From: Vibrio ponticus
Lineage (GTDB): Bacteria; Pseudomonadota; Gammaproteobacteria; Enterobacterales; Vibrionaceae
Assembly: GCF_009938225.1 (NCBI RefSeq)
Contig: NZ_AP019658.1
Span: forward strand, 1,469,266 to 1,533,265
Length of the DNA stretch: 64,000 bases
Direction: 5' to 3'
The notes under the pieces were generated by a model that worked only from the letters and a program-made list of their open reading frames with translations, had not been told where the DNA came from and ran no database searches. A program made the translations under genes and the position numbers. Below are positions 26,477 through 35,493 of this stretch, in pieces. Within the stretch, counting starts at the first letter, position 1; each line of letters begins with the position of its first letter.

Positions 26477-26791
26477 GGATTGCTCCTTTTACTTCTTATA
26501 CGTCAGACCGTTAGATTGCGCAGATCATAGTTGAGTGATGAGAAATCCATCATTTCAACCATGCGCATATCGAAGTCCGATAATAATGTGTTTAAACTAC
26601 GCCAATCTTAGGCGAGTTACTCCTGAGCGCAGGAGGACTTTTGTCCCGCACAAACCTATTTAAATCGTAGCCATTGTTACCATGTGACAATCATCAAATA
26701 GCAGGTGCTCTTGAGCATTTACATATAAATAGCGCTGCGATAATTGGACCGAAAACACTTTGCGGTGCCAACAGCAAAAACGTGAGAAAAG
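26477..26791. promoter_or_regulatory. Divergent control region with a CRP-like site
   Basis: The gap between the phosphorylase and YeiL-like genes holds TGTGA-CAATCA-TCAAA at 26683-26698, one mismatch from the CRP consensus in its half-sites. CTCCTGAGCGCAGGAG near 26620 forms a short stem. Control of nucleoside genes by CRP is common in gamma-proteobacteria. Confidence 0.45.
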
Positions 26792-27472
26792 ATGAGAATT
26801 AAACCCTACGCCAATGGGCGCTTTAGTGACCTTTTACAGCAGAAGAGTGCTGCATTTCGCCAGTTTATCTATCAATGCCAAGTGGGCAGCCGCTACTTTG
26901 GTGCTGGTGAAGCAATTCTGACCCAAGGCGAGCCATTACATTACATCTATGTCGTACCTGCAGGTCGGGTTTCTATGAGTATTCTCGCCGCTAACGGACG
27001 CCGTTTTCAGCTTGGTGAAGCCAACTGTGACGATCATATTTTTGGTGAAATGGAGTTTTTCACTCAAACACCTTGCCAGTGGAATGTCGTCGCCGATGAA
27101 CATATGCAGGTCGATATTATCTGCCTGAAAAAGCTGGCTGAACTTCTGCAACAGCAACCAGAGATGCTATTTTTCTTTGCCTCAGCACTGGCCGATGATT
27201 ACCAAGATTCGCTGGATATTTACACCAGTCGCTTATTGCACCCAATCACCTATAACATTGCTTATGATTTATTGATGCAGCAAAAGACCAGCCCATCGCT
27301 AACGGGCTTTGACAAAGTGAATCAAGAAGCAGAACGTTTTGGCACTTCGGGACGCGTCTATCGCCGTGCGGTCAAAACACTGATGGAGAAAGAGCTTATC
27401 CGTAAAGGGGAACAAGGATTAGAAATTGTTGATGAGCAAGCTTTGCGTATCTTCCTTGATACCTATGAATAA
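26792..27472 (+). CDS. yeiL: Crp/Fnr-family regulator, YeiL-like
   Basis: This 226-aa protein has a cyclic-nucleotide-binding beta-roll (GEAILTQGEPLHYIYVVPAGRVSMSIL, about residues 40-110) and a C-terminal winged helix (RFGTSGRVYRRAVKTLMEKELIRK). Its overall resemblance and its position beside nucleoside genes match E. coli YeiL, which lies next to nupX. Whether it binds a nucleotide or another signal is unknown. The neighbours on both sides are the likely targets. Confidence 0.75.
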   Translation: MRIKPYANGRFSDLLQQKSAAFRQFIYQCQVGSRYFGAGEAILTQGEPLHYIYVVPAGRVSMSILAANGRRFQLGEANCDDHIFGEMEFFTQTPCQWNVVADEHMQVDIICLKKLAELLQQQPEMLFFFASALADDYQDSLDIYTSRLLHPITYNIAYDLLMQQKTSPSLTGFDKVNQEAERFGTSGRVYRRAVKTLMEKELIRKGEQGLEIVDEQALRIFLDTYE

Positions 27473-27492
27473 TCGCTGCGACTTTCTCAAAT

Positions 27493-27524
27493 AAAAAAAC
27501 GCCACTGGCAAAATGCGAGTGGCG
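27493..27524 (-). terminator. Terminator after the nucleoside transporter
   Basis: On the minus strand CGCCACT and AGTGGCG pair and are followed by TTTTTTT. It lies between the convergent regulator and transporter genes and may serve both. Confidence 0.8.
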
Positions 27525-27601
27525 CTATCTCTATCCCGGCTGGTTAGGAGATCAGTTTCTATCAGCAACTGGGGGCAGCCACGAGTGACTACACCGAAAA
27601 A

Positions 27602-28807
27602 TTAAACGAACAAACCTACGATCGCCGCGTTCATCAAGTTTGCTAGTGTTGCCGCAAGCAGCACTTTCATACCTAATTTACCAATCAGACCCGAACGTTC
27701 TGGGATCATGCTACTTAACGCACCACATACCATGGCGACTGAGCCAATGTTAGCGAAACCACACAGCGCAATCGTCATAATCGCAGTTGTACGGTCACTA
27801 AGCTCTACTGCGCCCATACTTGCAAAAGCAACGAACTCGTTTAGGGCAATTTTCTGACCTAAGAACGAACCTGCAGACATCGCTTCATCCCAAGGCACAC
27901 CAATTAGCCATGCAACTGGTGAGAAGAAGAAACCTAAGATCACGTCAACGGTTAAGCCTTCAAAGCCGAAGTAAGCACCAATGGCACCTAGACCACCGTT
28001 TAACAACGCCATCAAACCAATACATGAGATGATAATTGCACCGACGATAGCGGCGATAGAAGTACCCGCAATCGCACCTTTTGCTACCGCATCAATAAAA
28101 CTGGTTGGCTTTTCGTTATCTGGTAATTCTGGTACTTCATCGATGGTTGCTTCTGTTTCTGGAATGATCAGTTTCGCAAACATCAATCCAGCAGGTGCAG
28201 ACATGAAACACGCCATGATCAGGTAGTTCAAATCTACCCCCATGCCTGCAAGACCTGCCAGAATTGAACCTGCAATAGAAGATAAACCACCAACCATGAT
28301 GGCAAAAATCTGTGAACGAGTAAGAACTCGATGGTAAGGCTTAACCAAGAGCGGCGCTTCAGTTTGACCTAGCACGATGTTACCTGCCGCATTCATTGAT
28401 TCAGCACGAGAAGTACCAAGAACGCGTTGTAGACCACCGCCAATGATGCGTACAAACCACTGCATAATACCCAAGTAGTAAAACAGTGAGGTTAGCGAGG
28501 CAGTAAAGATGATTTGCGGTAACACTTGCAGTGCCCAAACAAAACCGATGCCATCAACACTGAAATTAACCAAGCTACCAAAAGCAAACTTAATCCCTTC
28601 TGCTCCGTAGCTAAATACCTGACCTACTGCGTTAGATACCGCTAGCAGCACATCAGCGCCCACGTCTGTTGCCAGAACAAAGCCAGCCACCACAAGAATG
28701 ATGCCAAATGCACCTGCTACAGCGCGCCAGCTAATTTGACTTCTATTTTCAGAGCATAGGAAGCCCACGCCAAGAAGTACGGCGATGCCAATTAATGATT
28801 GAAACAT
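27602..28807 (-). CDS. Concentrative nucleoside transporter (NupC family)
   Basis: This 401-aa inner-membrane protein carries the CNT signature GGLSSIAGSILAGLAGMGVDLNYLIMA and FMSAPAGLMFAKLIIPETE. Members import nucleosides with H+ or Na+. Its last stretch TIALCGFANIGSVAMVCGAL is the conserved second repeat. It starts six bases after the stop of the flavodoxin-fold gene, so the two are co-transcribed. With the phosphorylase it would form an uptake-and-cleavage route. Confidence 0.93.
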   Translation of the reverse strand: MFQSLIGIAVLLGVGFLCSENRSQISWRAVAGAFGIILVVAGFVLATDVGADVLLAVSNAVGQVFSYGAEGIKFAFGSLVNFSVDGIGFVWALQVLPQIIFTASLTSLFYYLGIMQWFVRIIGGGLQRVLGTSRAESMNAAGNIVLGQTEAPLLVKPYHRVLTRSQIFAIMVGGLSSIAGSILAGLAGMGVDLNYLIMACFMSAPAGLMFAKLIIPETEATIDEVPELPDNEKPTSFIDAVAKGAIAGTSIAAIVGAIIISCIGLMALLNGGLGAIGAYFGFEGLTVDVILGFFFSPVAWLIGVPWDEAMSAGSFLGQKIALNEFVAFASMGAVELSDRTTAIMTIALCGFANIGSVAMVCGALSSMIPERSGLIGKLGMKVLLAATLANLMNAAIVGLFV

Positions 28808-28813
28808 AATAAT

Positions 28814-29368
28814 TTATCCGATGTGAGCGTTGACTGTATTCTTGACTGCAAAAATAATTTGGTTCGCGTGTTGATGAGCCAGTGCGATAGTCTTTTCCAC
28901 ATCGCCCCCTTCCTCAGGAATCGCGTTCATTTCAAACGTGACAACCGTGTCGAGAATATCCATTTCAGCAGCCTTAAATGCATGCTCAAAAGAACGTTGA
29001 TAGTTCTCAAGCGGCATAAAGTTAAAGCCTGTTTCAGAGTAAGACTCAGCCGTCGCGCCTGCGGTAATTGAGAACAGCAGTTTTTTGCCTTTTAGCTGAC
29101 TGCCATCGGGACCAAACGCAAAACCATAAGTGAAAACTTGATCAATCCACTCTTTCATCACCGCAGGAAAAGTGCTCCAGTACAAAGGGAACTGTACAAT
29201 GATCAGCTCTGCGTCCAACAGACGTTGCTGCTCGGTTTTGATATCACCGGCAAAATCTGCTGCATGCGCCACGCTCCAATCGGTGCGCTGTTCGAGCAAT
29301 TTTAGAATCTCAGCATTGGCAAAAGATTTGTCTAGGTTCGGGTGACCATTAATAACAAGTACGTTCAT
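28814..29368 (-). CDS. NAD(P)H quinone reductase, flavodoxin fold (KefF/MdaB-like)
   Basis: This 184-aa protein has the flavodoxin-like start VLVINGHPNLDKSFAN (FMN/FAD phosphate loop), QFPLYWSTFPAVMKEWIDQVF (flavin and quinone site) and a C-terminal helix. It probably reduces quinones with NAD(P)H in the cytoplasm. Being first in an operon with a nucleoside transporter is unusual and I have no functional explanation for it. Confidence 0.88.
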   Translation of the reverse strand: MNVLVINGHPNLDKSFANAEILKLLEQRTDWSVAHAADFAGDIKTEQQRLLDAELIIVQFPLYWSTFPAVMKEWIDQVFTYGFAFGPDGSQLKGKKLLFSITAGATAESYSETGFNFMPLENYQRSFEHAFKAAEMDILDTVVTFEMNAIPEEGGDVEKTIALAHQHANQIIFAVKNTVNAHIG

Positions 29369-29592
29369 AGAGTTGACCTATCGTGCCTTCATTTCTCTCT
29401 AAAGATGTAAAGCATCTAAAGAGAACAATCGAATCGTTTGGTGTATTGATATTTCTTGCGCCAAGCATAACGCTGGCTTGATAAGAACAAGAGGACAAAA
29501 GTCCCTCTGGCTCGGTCTCAGGTCAAAAGTTTCTAAATTGGTCTTTATTTGGTGGATTAATTGACAGGATAAAAGTGCAGAAGCGAAACCGA

Positions 29593-29886
29593 TCAGCCGA
29601 TAGGCTTGCATGTCCCTAAAAATGTACTTTGGTATTTGTAGTTGATAATATCGCCTGAGGCATCAGTATAAAAAACATAAGTGCAACTATCATTGAATAA
29701 TTTGTAAATCAGTTCCTGACCGCCATTTTCTAGATTGGTTGTACTCTCAGGCTCTCCCCAGTGTCCCGTCAATTGTTCAACAGACTCACCTTTCCAACCC
29801 TCACCAAAGTAATCTTCACCCACAAGTAGCGAGCAGCCACTCAGCACGGCAGAAACGCACAATCCCAACAAAAATTTCTTCATCAA
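29593..29886 (-). CDS. Small lipoprotein, unknown function
   Basis: This 97-aa protein has a lipoprotein signal ending VLSGC (Cys18), so it is lipid-anchored. The mature part (QLTGHWGEPESTTNL) faintly recalls SmpA/BamE-type domains, with a Cys pair (SCTYV and LGTC) that may form a disulfide. Only signal and anchoring are certain. Confidence 0.8.
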   Translation of the reverse strand: MMKKFLLGLCVSAVLSGCSLLVGEDYFGEGWKGESVEQLTGHWGEPESTTNLENGGQELIYKLFNDSCTYVFYTDASGDIINYKYQSTFLGTCKPIG

Positions 29887-30086
29887 ATCACCTCTATTTC
29901 AATTCTAATTATCATATCAAGCACGCCAGATTAATGCGAAGCCGTGCCATACATTTACAGTAGAACAAAACTGGCAGTTGATATCCAAAGTCGCCATGAC
30001 TCAACGCAATAACTAAAGAACCGGACCTAACCAACACAGTACCTAGCAGGGAGAATCTAGTATCTCACACCTTGGATATCACACGA

Positions 30087-30356
30087 TTAACGTAATTGAC
30101 TGTCTTTACTTGCGCGACGATTAAAGCCCGAGGTTGCTCTCTGGCGCACGTCTTGTTGTTGTTGACACTCAACGCACAATTCTACGCCAGGCATAATTTT
30201 GCGACGAGCTAAGGGAATAATTTCACCACACTCCAAACAATATTCTGTATGGTTGTGTTCGCGTTGTAGATTGGCACGAGCACGGTGAATTGCATCGACA
30301 ATGGTGGCATCGATTTGTTCTTGAACGCCACCATCTCTGGTAAATCCATTGGCCAT
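30087..30356 (-). CDS. DksA/TraR-type zinc-finger protein (YbiI-like)
   Basis: This protein of about 89 aa has a four-Cys zinc finger, CLECG and CVEC, separated by IIPLARRKIMPGVEL as in TraR/DksA C4 members. It lacks the long DksA coiled coil. The frame can begin at TTG 30368, but GGAG lies seven bases before ATG 30356, which makes that the better start. Larger relatives bind RNA polymerase; this short one may or may not. Confidence 0.85.
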   Translation of the reverse strand: MANGFTRDGGVQEQIDATIVDAIHRARANLQREHNHTEYCLECGEIIPLARRKIMPGVELCVECQQQQDVRQRATSGFNRRASKDSQLR

Positions 30357-30479
30357 AATGGTCTCCAAATTAAATGAATGACTGGAGACTCATTATTATT
30401 TATTGATGGTTATTTGATAATAAGCAGATAAATGAATCACTATTACTTCAGCGTAATAATGCAGACACTTTTCGGTAAC

Positions 30480-31241
30480 TTAGTGTGTGCAGCGCTTAAC
30501 TAGGTTTAGTTGCTGACTCAGCTTACTCGCTAAACCATCAAAGTGAGGCAATAAAGCATAAGCGACCATCACAAACAGAATTGAACCAATCAAATCTATC
30601 GGTCTATGCATCCCTAACCACAATCGACTATAAGCCACACTCACCGCCCAAATCATTAAGCCAGCAGTGAGCATATAGCGTTTATGTTCCATGAACAGCC
30701 CACCGAAAAACGCCACGCAAATCGCAACGAAAATCGTATGCCCAGAAGGAAATGAATAATCGGTCTCGCCCATCCAATGTTGAGTACGCCAATGACTGAC
30801 ATTATCTGTTACTTGAGTGATGACTTTTTCTTGTTGGGTCGCAGAAAGGTGATAAAAATGGTCAGGATTAGGGACTAATAATTGATGGGATAAAAGCTCT
30901 GTGTAAGGTCGTGGGCTTTCTGTGACTTGTTTCAACCCCGTTTTAGCAGCAAAACCAATCACTAAAATCAAACCAAGCTGCATCGCTTTCGCCAAATGTT
31001 CTTTGCGTGAGAGCTTAAGGGTCAAAACGCTCCCCACAAGTACCGCGAGCGTCACAACAAAGCCACCGCTACCTGCTGAGTTCGTCACTAATGTAAAAAA
31101 CATCCCCTGCAGATCACTCACTGGTGCTAACAGCTCAATATGACTCACCAAGAGTTTCATCGGCGCAATTAGCATCAATAGTAATACAAGTAAGAACAAG
31201 CCATTACGCTTGCCTAAAAGGATATTTTTCATAACCAGCAA
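30480..31241 (-). CDS. PAP2-family membrane phosphatase
   Basis: This 253-aa protein has six hydrophobic segments and the three-part PAP2 acid-phosphatase motif: KQVTESPRPY, PSGH in YSFPSGHTIF, and SRLWLGMHRPID. Members such as PgpB remove phosphate from lipid phosphates or undecaprenyl pyrophosphate, facing the periplasm. It is downstream of the metal ATPase operon but separated from it by a terminator and 288 bases. Confidence 0.9.
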   Translation of the reverse strand: MLVMKNILLGKRNGLFLLVLLLMLIAPMKLLVSHIELLAPVSDLQGMFFTLVTNSAGSGGFVVTLAVLVGSVLTLKLSRKEHLAKAMQLGLILVIGFAAKTGLKQVTESPRPYTELLSHQLLVPNPDHFYHLSATQQEKVITQVTDNVSHWRTQHWMGETDYSFPSGHTIFVAICVAFFGGLFMEHKRYMLTAGLMIWAVSVAYSRLWLGMHRPIDLIGSILFVMVAYALLPHFDGLASKLSQQLNLVKRCTH

Positions 31242-31478
31242 CTCATCTTATTGTAGTCTTTTGTACGAGAGGGAAATTCCTAGAATTTTGAAATACGTAC
31301 GTAAACCAGTAGCTACCGTAAAAACAGGTAACTCACCAAAAAAGAAGTGTCGGCAAAGAGCGATTACTCTCTGTCACCTAATGCATCGCATATTAGCCAT
31401 CGAGCTTGGTCGAATTATCAATTTGCTGTCAATTTGCAGAAAGTTTGCGCTTATTTTAGACAAAAACAACGTAGATCG

Positions 31479-31508
31479 AAAAATGCCTGCTCATTCAAGC
31501 AGGCATTT
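31479..31508 (-). terminator. Terminator of the P1B-ATPase operon
   Basis: On the minus strand AAATGCCTGCT and AGCAGGCATTT form an 11-bp stem followed by TT-rich sequence. It lies 22 bases past the ATPase stop. Confidence 0.85.
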
Positions 31509-31529
31509 AAGGGGGGAAATGTGTTTTAG

Positions 31530-33593
31530 CTAGCCATTCTTAATCGCAACCGAACGCCCTAATATTGCCAACGTTGTCCCGTTATGAAGGAGTGCACTCA
31601 TGGTTGGATTAAGCATGCCTAACGCGGCGGCAAGCATAATGCCACTGTTAACATACTCAGCGACCTTAATGTTCTGATTAATCATCTTCATCGCGACATG
31701 AGCTAAATTTACTGTCTCAGATACGCCAGCTAACTTATCTTGCAATAGAACCACATCAGCTGCTTGGCGCGCCAGTTCGGTGCCGCGGCACATCGCTACG
31801 CCGACATCGGCTTTAGTCAAAGCTGGCGCATCATTGACACCGTCACCAACAAACATCACGTTGTGCCCTTGCTGTTGCAATTGCTCAATAATGCTCGATT
31901 TACTCGTTGGTGTCGCTTCAGCGAATACTTGGTCAAGTTTTAGCTCATCACCTAACATATGCGCCTTGTAAGCACTATCACCTGAAATCATCACTAGATG
32001 ATTGATACCTAACTCACGTAGCTCAGTCAGCGTTTGATAAACATCTTCACGCAAATGATCACGTAAACCAATCATACCAATGAGCTTTTTCTCGGATGAG
32101 ATAAATATCAAATGGCGACCAAGTTGCTCGAAATGGCGAATTTCTTGTTCCACTTCACTAAAATCAACCTGTTCATGTTCTTCAAGAAAATGACGACTTC
32201 CCATCACCAAACAGTGATCTTTCAGTGTACTGCGCAAACCATGTGCAATCACATATTCCACTTCACCGTGCTCGATATGAGGAAGTTGGTGGTTAGTTGC
32301 CGCATTCACCACCGCTTGCGATAATGGATGATTACTGTGTTCTTCCACAGACGCAGCGATCGCTAATAGATCTCGCGCACTATTTTTCGGACACAAAGGA
32401 ATCACATCGGTGACTTCCATATCACCGTAGGTCAGCGTTCCCGTCTTATCAAACACGCAGGTATCAACACGAGCCAGCTTCTCAATTGCACTGCCCCCTT
32501 TAAGCAAAATACCTTGCTGCGCAGCGCGATACATGATCGACTTAAACGTCACTGGTGTGCTCAGCTTCAACGCACAAGAGTAATCTACCAAAAACACTGA
32601 AGCAACACGATTTAAGTCTTGCGTCAAAGCAAACACCGCCGCCCCAATCCCTAAGGTGATCTTAACTCGGCGGTTCGCCATATCTTGCGTGACCTGTTGA
32701 ATCTCACTCTTCTCGCTCAGAGAGTCGTAGATCAACTTAGCAATCTGTGCTGTCGTCGCTTCACTACCAACTTTCTCGACACGAACCTTAACCGTGCCTT
32801 CATGAACGGTAGTGCCAGAATAAACGTAAGCTTCAAGCTCTCGTCTCACAGGCACATTTTCACCGGTTAGAGCTGACTGATTCACCAGTGCTGCGCCTTC
32901 AACGATCACCCCATCAATAGGGATCGCATCACCAGGCACCAGTTCAATAACATCACCAGCAATAAGCTCTGTCGAGCTGACTTGATTCTTGCTGCCATCA
33001 CAAGCAACTCGCCACACTAATGACTCTTGGGGACGCATCAAATCAGCCAGCAGTTGATCACTATTACGGCTGGTTTTCTGCTCCATGTATTCGCCAAGGC
33101 TAATCAAGCTCTGGGTCATCATCGCGGTGCGATAATCACCACGCCATGCAGAAAGCCCGACCGCGATAGCATCCAACACCTCTACCGAAATACGTTTCTC
33201 ACGCAGTTCTTCGATGCCTTCAAACATTGTAGGAGCGATTAAGGTCGCAGTAGACAGAGCTCCCCATTTGTTCGGCAGCATTGCAGCAGCAAGGGTACCA
33301 ATCACGTTCATGGCGATATCACCACGCGTATATTCGTGTTCAGTCTCTTGTTGTTCTGCTTGGCTAAAGTCCAGCTCTGTTAGTCGAGCGCTCAACACCT
33401 TGCTACTTAATACGGTCGTGTCGTACTCGATCACAATAGAGCAGGCAACAGAGTTGACACGAACATCGCGAATACCTTGAATGGCCATCAAACTATGCTT
33501 GATCCATTCACCAATATCGCGATGCTGCTTTAACTCAGCAACTTTAAAGCGAACTCGCCCAGGAAAATGATGTTTGATCTGCAAACCGATCAT
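31530..33593 (-). CDS. P1B-type metal ATPase with SCA motif, HMA-like N-terminus (FezB-like candidate)
   Basis: This 687-aa P-type ATPase keeps all energy-coupling motifs: TGE at 243-245, phosphorylated Asp382 in DKTGT, HP in EEHSNHPL, and GDGVNDAP. The ion-binding helix reads VDYSCALKLSTP (SCA at 339-341) instead of the CPC or SPC of copper, zinc and cobalt pumps. As I recall, this is the mark of the P1B-6 group, to which the ferrosome ATPase FezB belongs. Residues 1-75 form a metal-binding-like HMA domain without CXXC, starting HHFPGRVRFKV. It is last in a run of five overlapping genes (4-base overlap with the previous one). Iron is the likely ion by family and by the Fur box upstream, but the sequence alone cannot prove it. 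Confidence 0.88.
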   Translation of the reverse strand: MIGLQIKHHFPGRVRFKVAELKQHRDIGEWIKHSLMAIQGIRDVRVNSVACSIVIEYDTTVLSSKVLSARLTELDFSQAEQQETEHEYTRGDIAMNVIGTLAAAMLPNKWGALSTATLIAPTMFEGIEELREKRISVEVLDAIAVGLSAWRGDYRTAMMTQSLISLGEYMEQKTSRNSDQLLADLMRPQESLVWRVACDGSKNQVSSTELIAGDVIELVPGDAIPIDGVIVEGAALVNQSALTGENVPVRRELEAYVYSGTTVHEGTVKVRVEKVGSEATTAQIAKLIYDSLSEKSEIQQVTQDMANRRVKITLGIGAAVFALTQDLNRVASVFLVDYSCALKLSTPVTFKSIMYRAAQQGILLKGGSAIEKLARVDTCVFDKTGTLTYGDMEVTDVIPLCPKNSARDLLAIAASVEEHSNHPLSQAVVNAATNHQLPHIEHGEVEYVIAHGLRSTLKDHCLVMGSRHFLEEHEQVDFSEVEQEIRHFEQLGRHLIFISSEKKLIGMIGLRDHLREDVYQTLTELRELGINHLVMISGDSAYKAHMLGDELKLDQVFAEATPTSKSSIIEQLQQQGHNVMFVGDGVNDAPALTKADVGVAMCRGTELARQAADVVLLQDKLAGVSETVNLAHVAMKMINQNIKVAEYVNSGIMLAAALGMLNPTMSALLHNGTTLAILGRSVAIKNG

Positions 33594-33889
33594 TCCTCAT
33601 TTTTGTGCAAATTACGGTAATATTCGAGCTCTGCTTGGGTATCTTCTAAGCGCTCTTTTAGCTCTTCAACTTCACCGCGCACGGTTGACCAAGCTTTTTC
33701 GCCTGTCGCCGCGACACCTTGTTGAAACTTCTTATTGCTCAGAATATAAGCCACTGCCGCGCCAGCAACCAACCCCATCGCAAAATGTGTTTTACTGTTT
33801 TGCTGCTTGTATGGCTGCTGTTGATTGTTGGCTTGCTCTGGCTGACCGTAGTAAGGGTAGCCGTAGTAGTATGGGTGATTGTTATTCAT
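33590..33889 (-). CDS. Small membrane protein with coiled coil (YtxH-like), in the ATPase operon
   Basis: This 99-aa protein has a Tyr/Gln/Pro-rich start, one transmembrane or membrane-associated helix (GLVAGAAVAYILSNKKF, about residues 40-56) and a Glu/Lys-rich coiled coil to the end. The helix is nearly the same as one in the His-rich protein two genes upstream. It overlaps the preceding gene by eight bases and the ATPase gene by four, so it is tightly linked to them. It may shape or scaffold a membrane, but no enzyme motif is present. Confidence 0.8.
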   Translation of the reverse strand: MNNNHPYYYGYPYYGQPEQANNQQQPYKQQNSKTHFAMGLVAGAAVAYILSNKKFQQGVAATGEKAWSTVRGEVEELKERLEDTQAELEYYRNLHKNEE

Positions 33890-34187
33890 CGCTTGTTTTT
33901 TCCGTCAGCTGATCCATCAGATACACACCTGCTGCACCAACACTTAAAATAGTTAGAAGAGAAAGTACTGGACGACCCGCCATTTTTTCCGCCACATAGG
34001 TCGACGCGCCACTAACGACACCAGCCTTAACAGCAGAAACAGATGCCTGCGCAACCAAATCATTGGTTGCCAGTTCACCTTGTTGATGATTTTTCCAGTT
34101 ACTCAGCACTGACGCACTACCACCTGCCATGGCACCAATGATCATGGCTCGACTGGCTGCGCTTAGTTTGTCACTTGAGTTACTCAT
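33882..34187 (-). CDS. Small two-helix membrane protein in the ATPase operon
   Basis: This 101-aa protein has Gly/Ala-rich helices (MIIGAMAGGSASVLSNW and a later one around PVLSLLTILSVGAAGVYLM). A middle part (QASVSAVKAGVVSGASTYVAEKM) may be a third. The Gly-rich small-residue pattern suggests helix packing within a membrane. I do not recognise the family. Four-base overlap with the gene before it and eight with the one after place it firmly in the operon. Confidence 0.8.
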   Translation of the reverse strand: MSNSSDKLSAASRAMIIGAMAGGSASVLSNWKNHQQGELATNDLVAQASVSAVKAGVVSGASTYVAEKMAGRPVLSLLTILSVGAAGVYLMDQLTEKTSDE

Positions 34188-35023
34188 ACCGGTTTAACAT
34201 CTTGATTTTCTTCAGATACTGGTTGAATAACTTGCTCAGGTTCCACTTGCGTAGTCTCTTCCTGCTTTGCTTCTTTATGGCGTTCAACCGACTCTTGGAA
34301 GCCTTGTTTACCAGCAGCATAAGTATCACGGAAGATTTCACCACCCGTACTCACATTCTCTTTAACGCTATGAGCGGTATTCGTCGCCGTTTCTTTCACC
34401 GCACAACCACCCGTCTTCAATGCATCACCAGCACCGGAAACTAAACCCATCAACTTGCCGCGCACATTTTCATTGCTCAGTAGAAGTGCCGCTGCAGCGC
34501 CAACCATTGCGCCTTTCCAAAATTCTTTATCGTTCATGCCTAAACTCCCTAAAATTTCTTTAAACATACCGGCTTCTTCGCCCATCGCACCCTCTAGCAT
34601 TGCTTGTGCCTGTTCGAATAAAGCGTCGTTGGCCTCGTTCTGCTCCTGATTTGGCGCAGCCGTAGGCGATTGCATTCCTTGGTACATTCCTTGATGCATT
34701 CCTTGAGACATAGCTTGATGCATTGCAGGATGCATGTGTGGGTGATGCCAATTGGGTGGCGGCATCATAGATGGGTGACAAAATGCTGGATGCTGCATCC
34801 ACATAGGGTGGTGCCACATTGGTGGAGGCATATGCCCTGCTGGTGGAAATTGTGTTTGCCCCATCTGCTGGTGTGGGTGCTGGTGCGTAAACTGGGGATG
34901 CATCATGTGCGGAGGGTAGCCGTGGTAATGACCATATGGTGGCGGTTGAGTGCTTTGCGGGTCTTGATTGTATGCAGCATTTTGCTCGCCGCTACCAACA
35001 CCTTGCGGATTGTTATCACTCAT
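34184..35023 (-). CDS. His/Met/Pro-rich membrane-associated protein
   Basis: This 279-aa protein has about 120 N-terminal residues made mostly of Pro, His, Met, Gln and Tyr (for example HQPHPHQQ-like runs and MHQAMSQGMHQGMYQGM). Such a region can bind metal ions in many weak sites. A membrane segment follows (FWKGAMVGAAAALLLSN, about residues 168-184), then an Ala/Lys/Glu-rich helical tail. The segment matches that of the 99-aa neighbour. It lies between the HMA-like and two small membrane genes, with four-base overlaps. Iron capture or nucleation on the membrane is a reasonable guess. Confidence 0.85.
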   Translation of the reverse strand: MSDNNPQGVGSGEQNAAYNQDPQSTQPPPYGHYHGYPPHMMHPQFTHQHPHQQMGQTQFPPAGHMPPPMWHHPMWMQHPAFCHPSMMPPPNWHHPHMHPAMHQAMSQGMHQGMYQGMQSPTAAPNQEQNEANDALFEQAQAMLEGAMGEEAGMFKEILGSLGMNDKEFWKGAMVGAAAALLLSNENVRGKLMGLVSGAGDALKTGGCAVKETATNTAHSVKENVSTGGEIFRDTYAAGKQGFQESVERHKEAKQEETTQVEPEQVIQPVSEENQDVKPV

Positions 35024-35358
35024 GAACTAACTCCATTTAAATTCAAACTTTTTGCGATGTCATAGCAAGCTTGCTCGGCTTCTTGTTCCGTTCCGGAAAA
35101 CAACACATCAATAAGGAGTGGTTGAATGACCGTCGGATCATACTCGAGCAAAATGCTGCCAGTAACACTATTAAGTTTGTAGTTTTTGAACGCTGGAATA
35201 GACGCTAAGGCATGTTCGATATCTTGCACTTTATATTTCGCCAGATGCGCAACAATGCCCACTTTGTACTTCAAGCGAACTCGCCCCGGAATGTGATGGC
35301 CAATCACAACCCATTTTCTAAGTTTTAAGGCCGTGTCAACATGTTGTTTCATACGCAA
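35020..35358 (-). CDS. HMA-like domain protein, first gene of the ATPase operon
   Basis: This 112-aa protein carries the same opening motif as the ATPase N-terminus (IGHHIPGRVRLKYKVG against IKHHFPGRVRFKVAE). A ferredoxin-like HMA_2 pattern follows (NYKLNSVTGSILLEYDP) with no CXXC. It could deliver or sense metal, or dock on the ATPase. It is the first gene of the five-gene run, just after a divergent promoter with a Fur-box match. Confidence 0.85.
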   Translation of the reverse strand: MRMKQHVDTALKLRKWVVIGHHIPGRVRLKYKVGIVAHLAKYKVQDIEHALASIPAFKNYKLNSVTGSILLEYDPTVIQPLLIDVLFSGTEQEAEQACYDIAKSLNLNGVSS

Positions 35359-35459
35359 AATATATACGAGTGCAACAAAAAGCCTACATAAAAAGTGGAT
35401 ATTTTGCGTACCGGTTAGTGTTTTTTTGCGCTAAGTCATATAGAATGCTATTGTATACA

Positions 35460-35478
35460 AATAACAATAGTTATCGTT
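35460..35478. promoter_or_regulatory. Putative Fur box between divergent metal genes
   Basis: AATAACAATAGTTATCGTT, read on the minus strand, matches the 19-bp Fur consensus (AATGATAATNATTATCATT) in 14 of 18 defined positions. It is 16 bases upstream of the plus-strand HMA-like gene and about 100 bases upstream of the minus-strand operon. Repression by iron-bound Fur would turn the cluster on in iron shortage. Confidence 0.6.
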
Positions 35479-35493
35479 TGCATTAGGCTTTTT

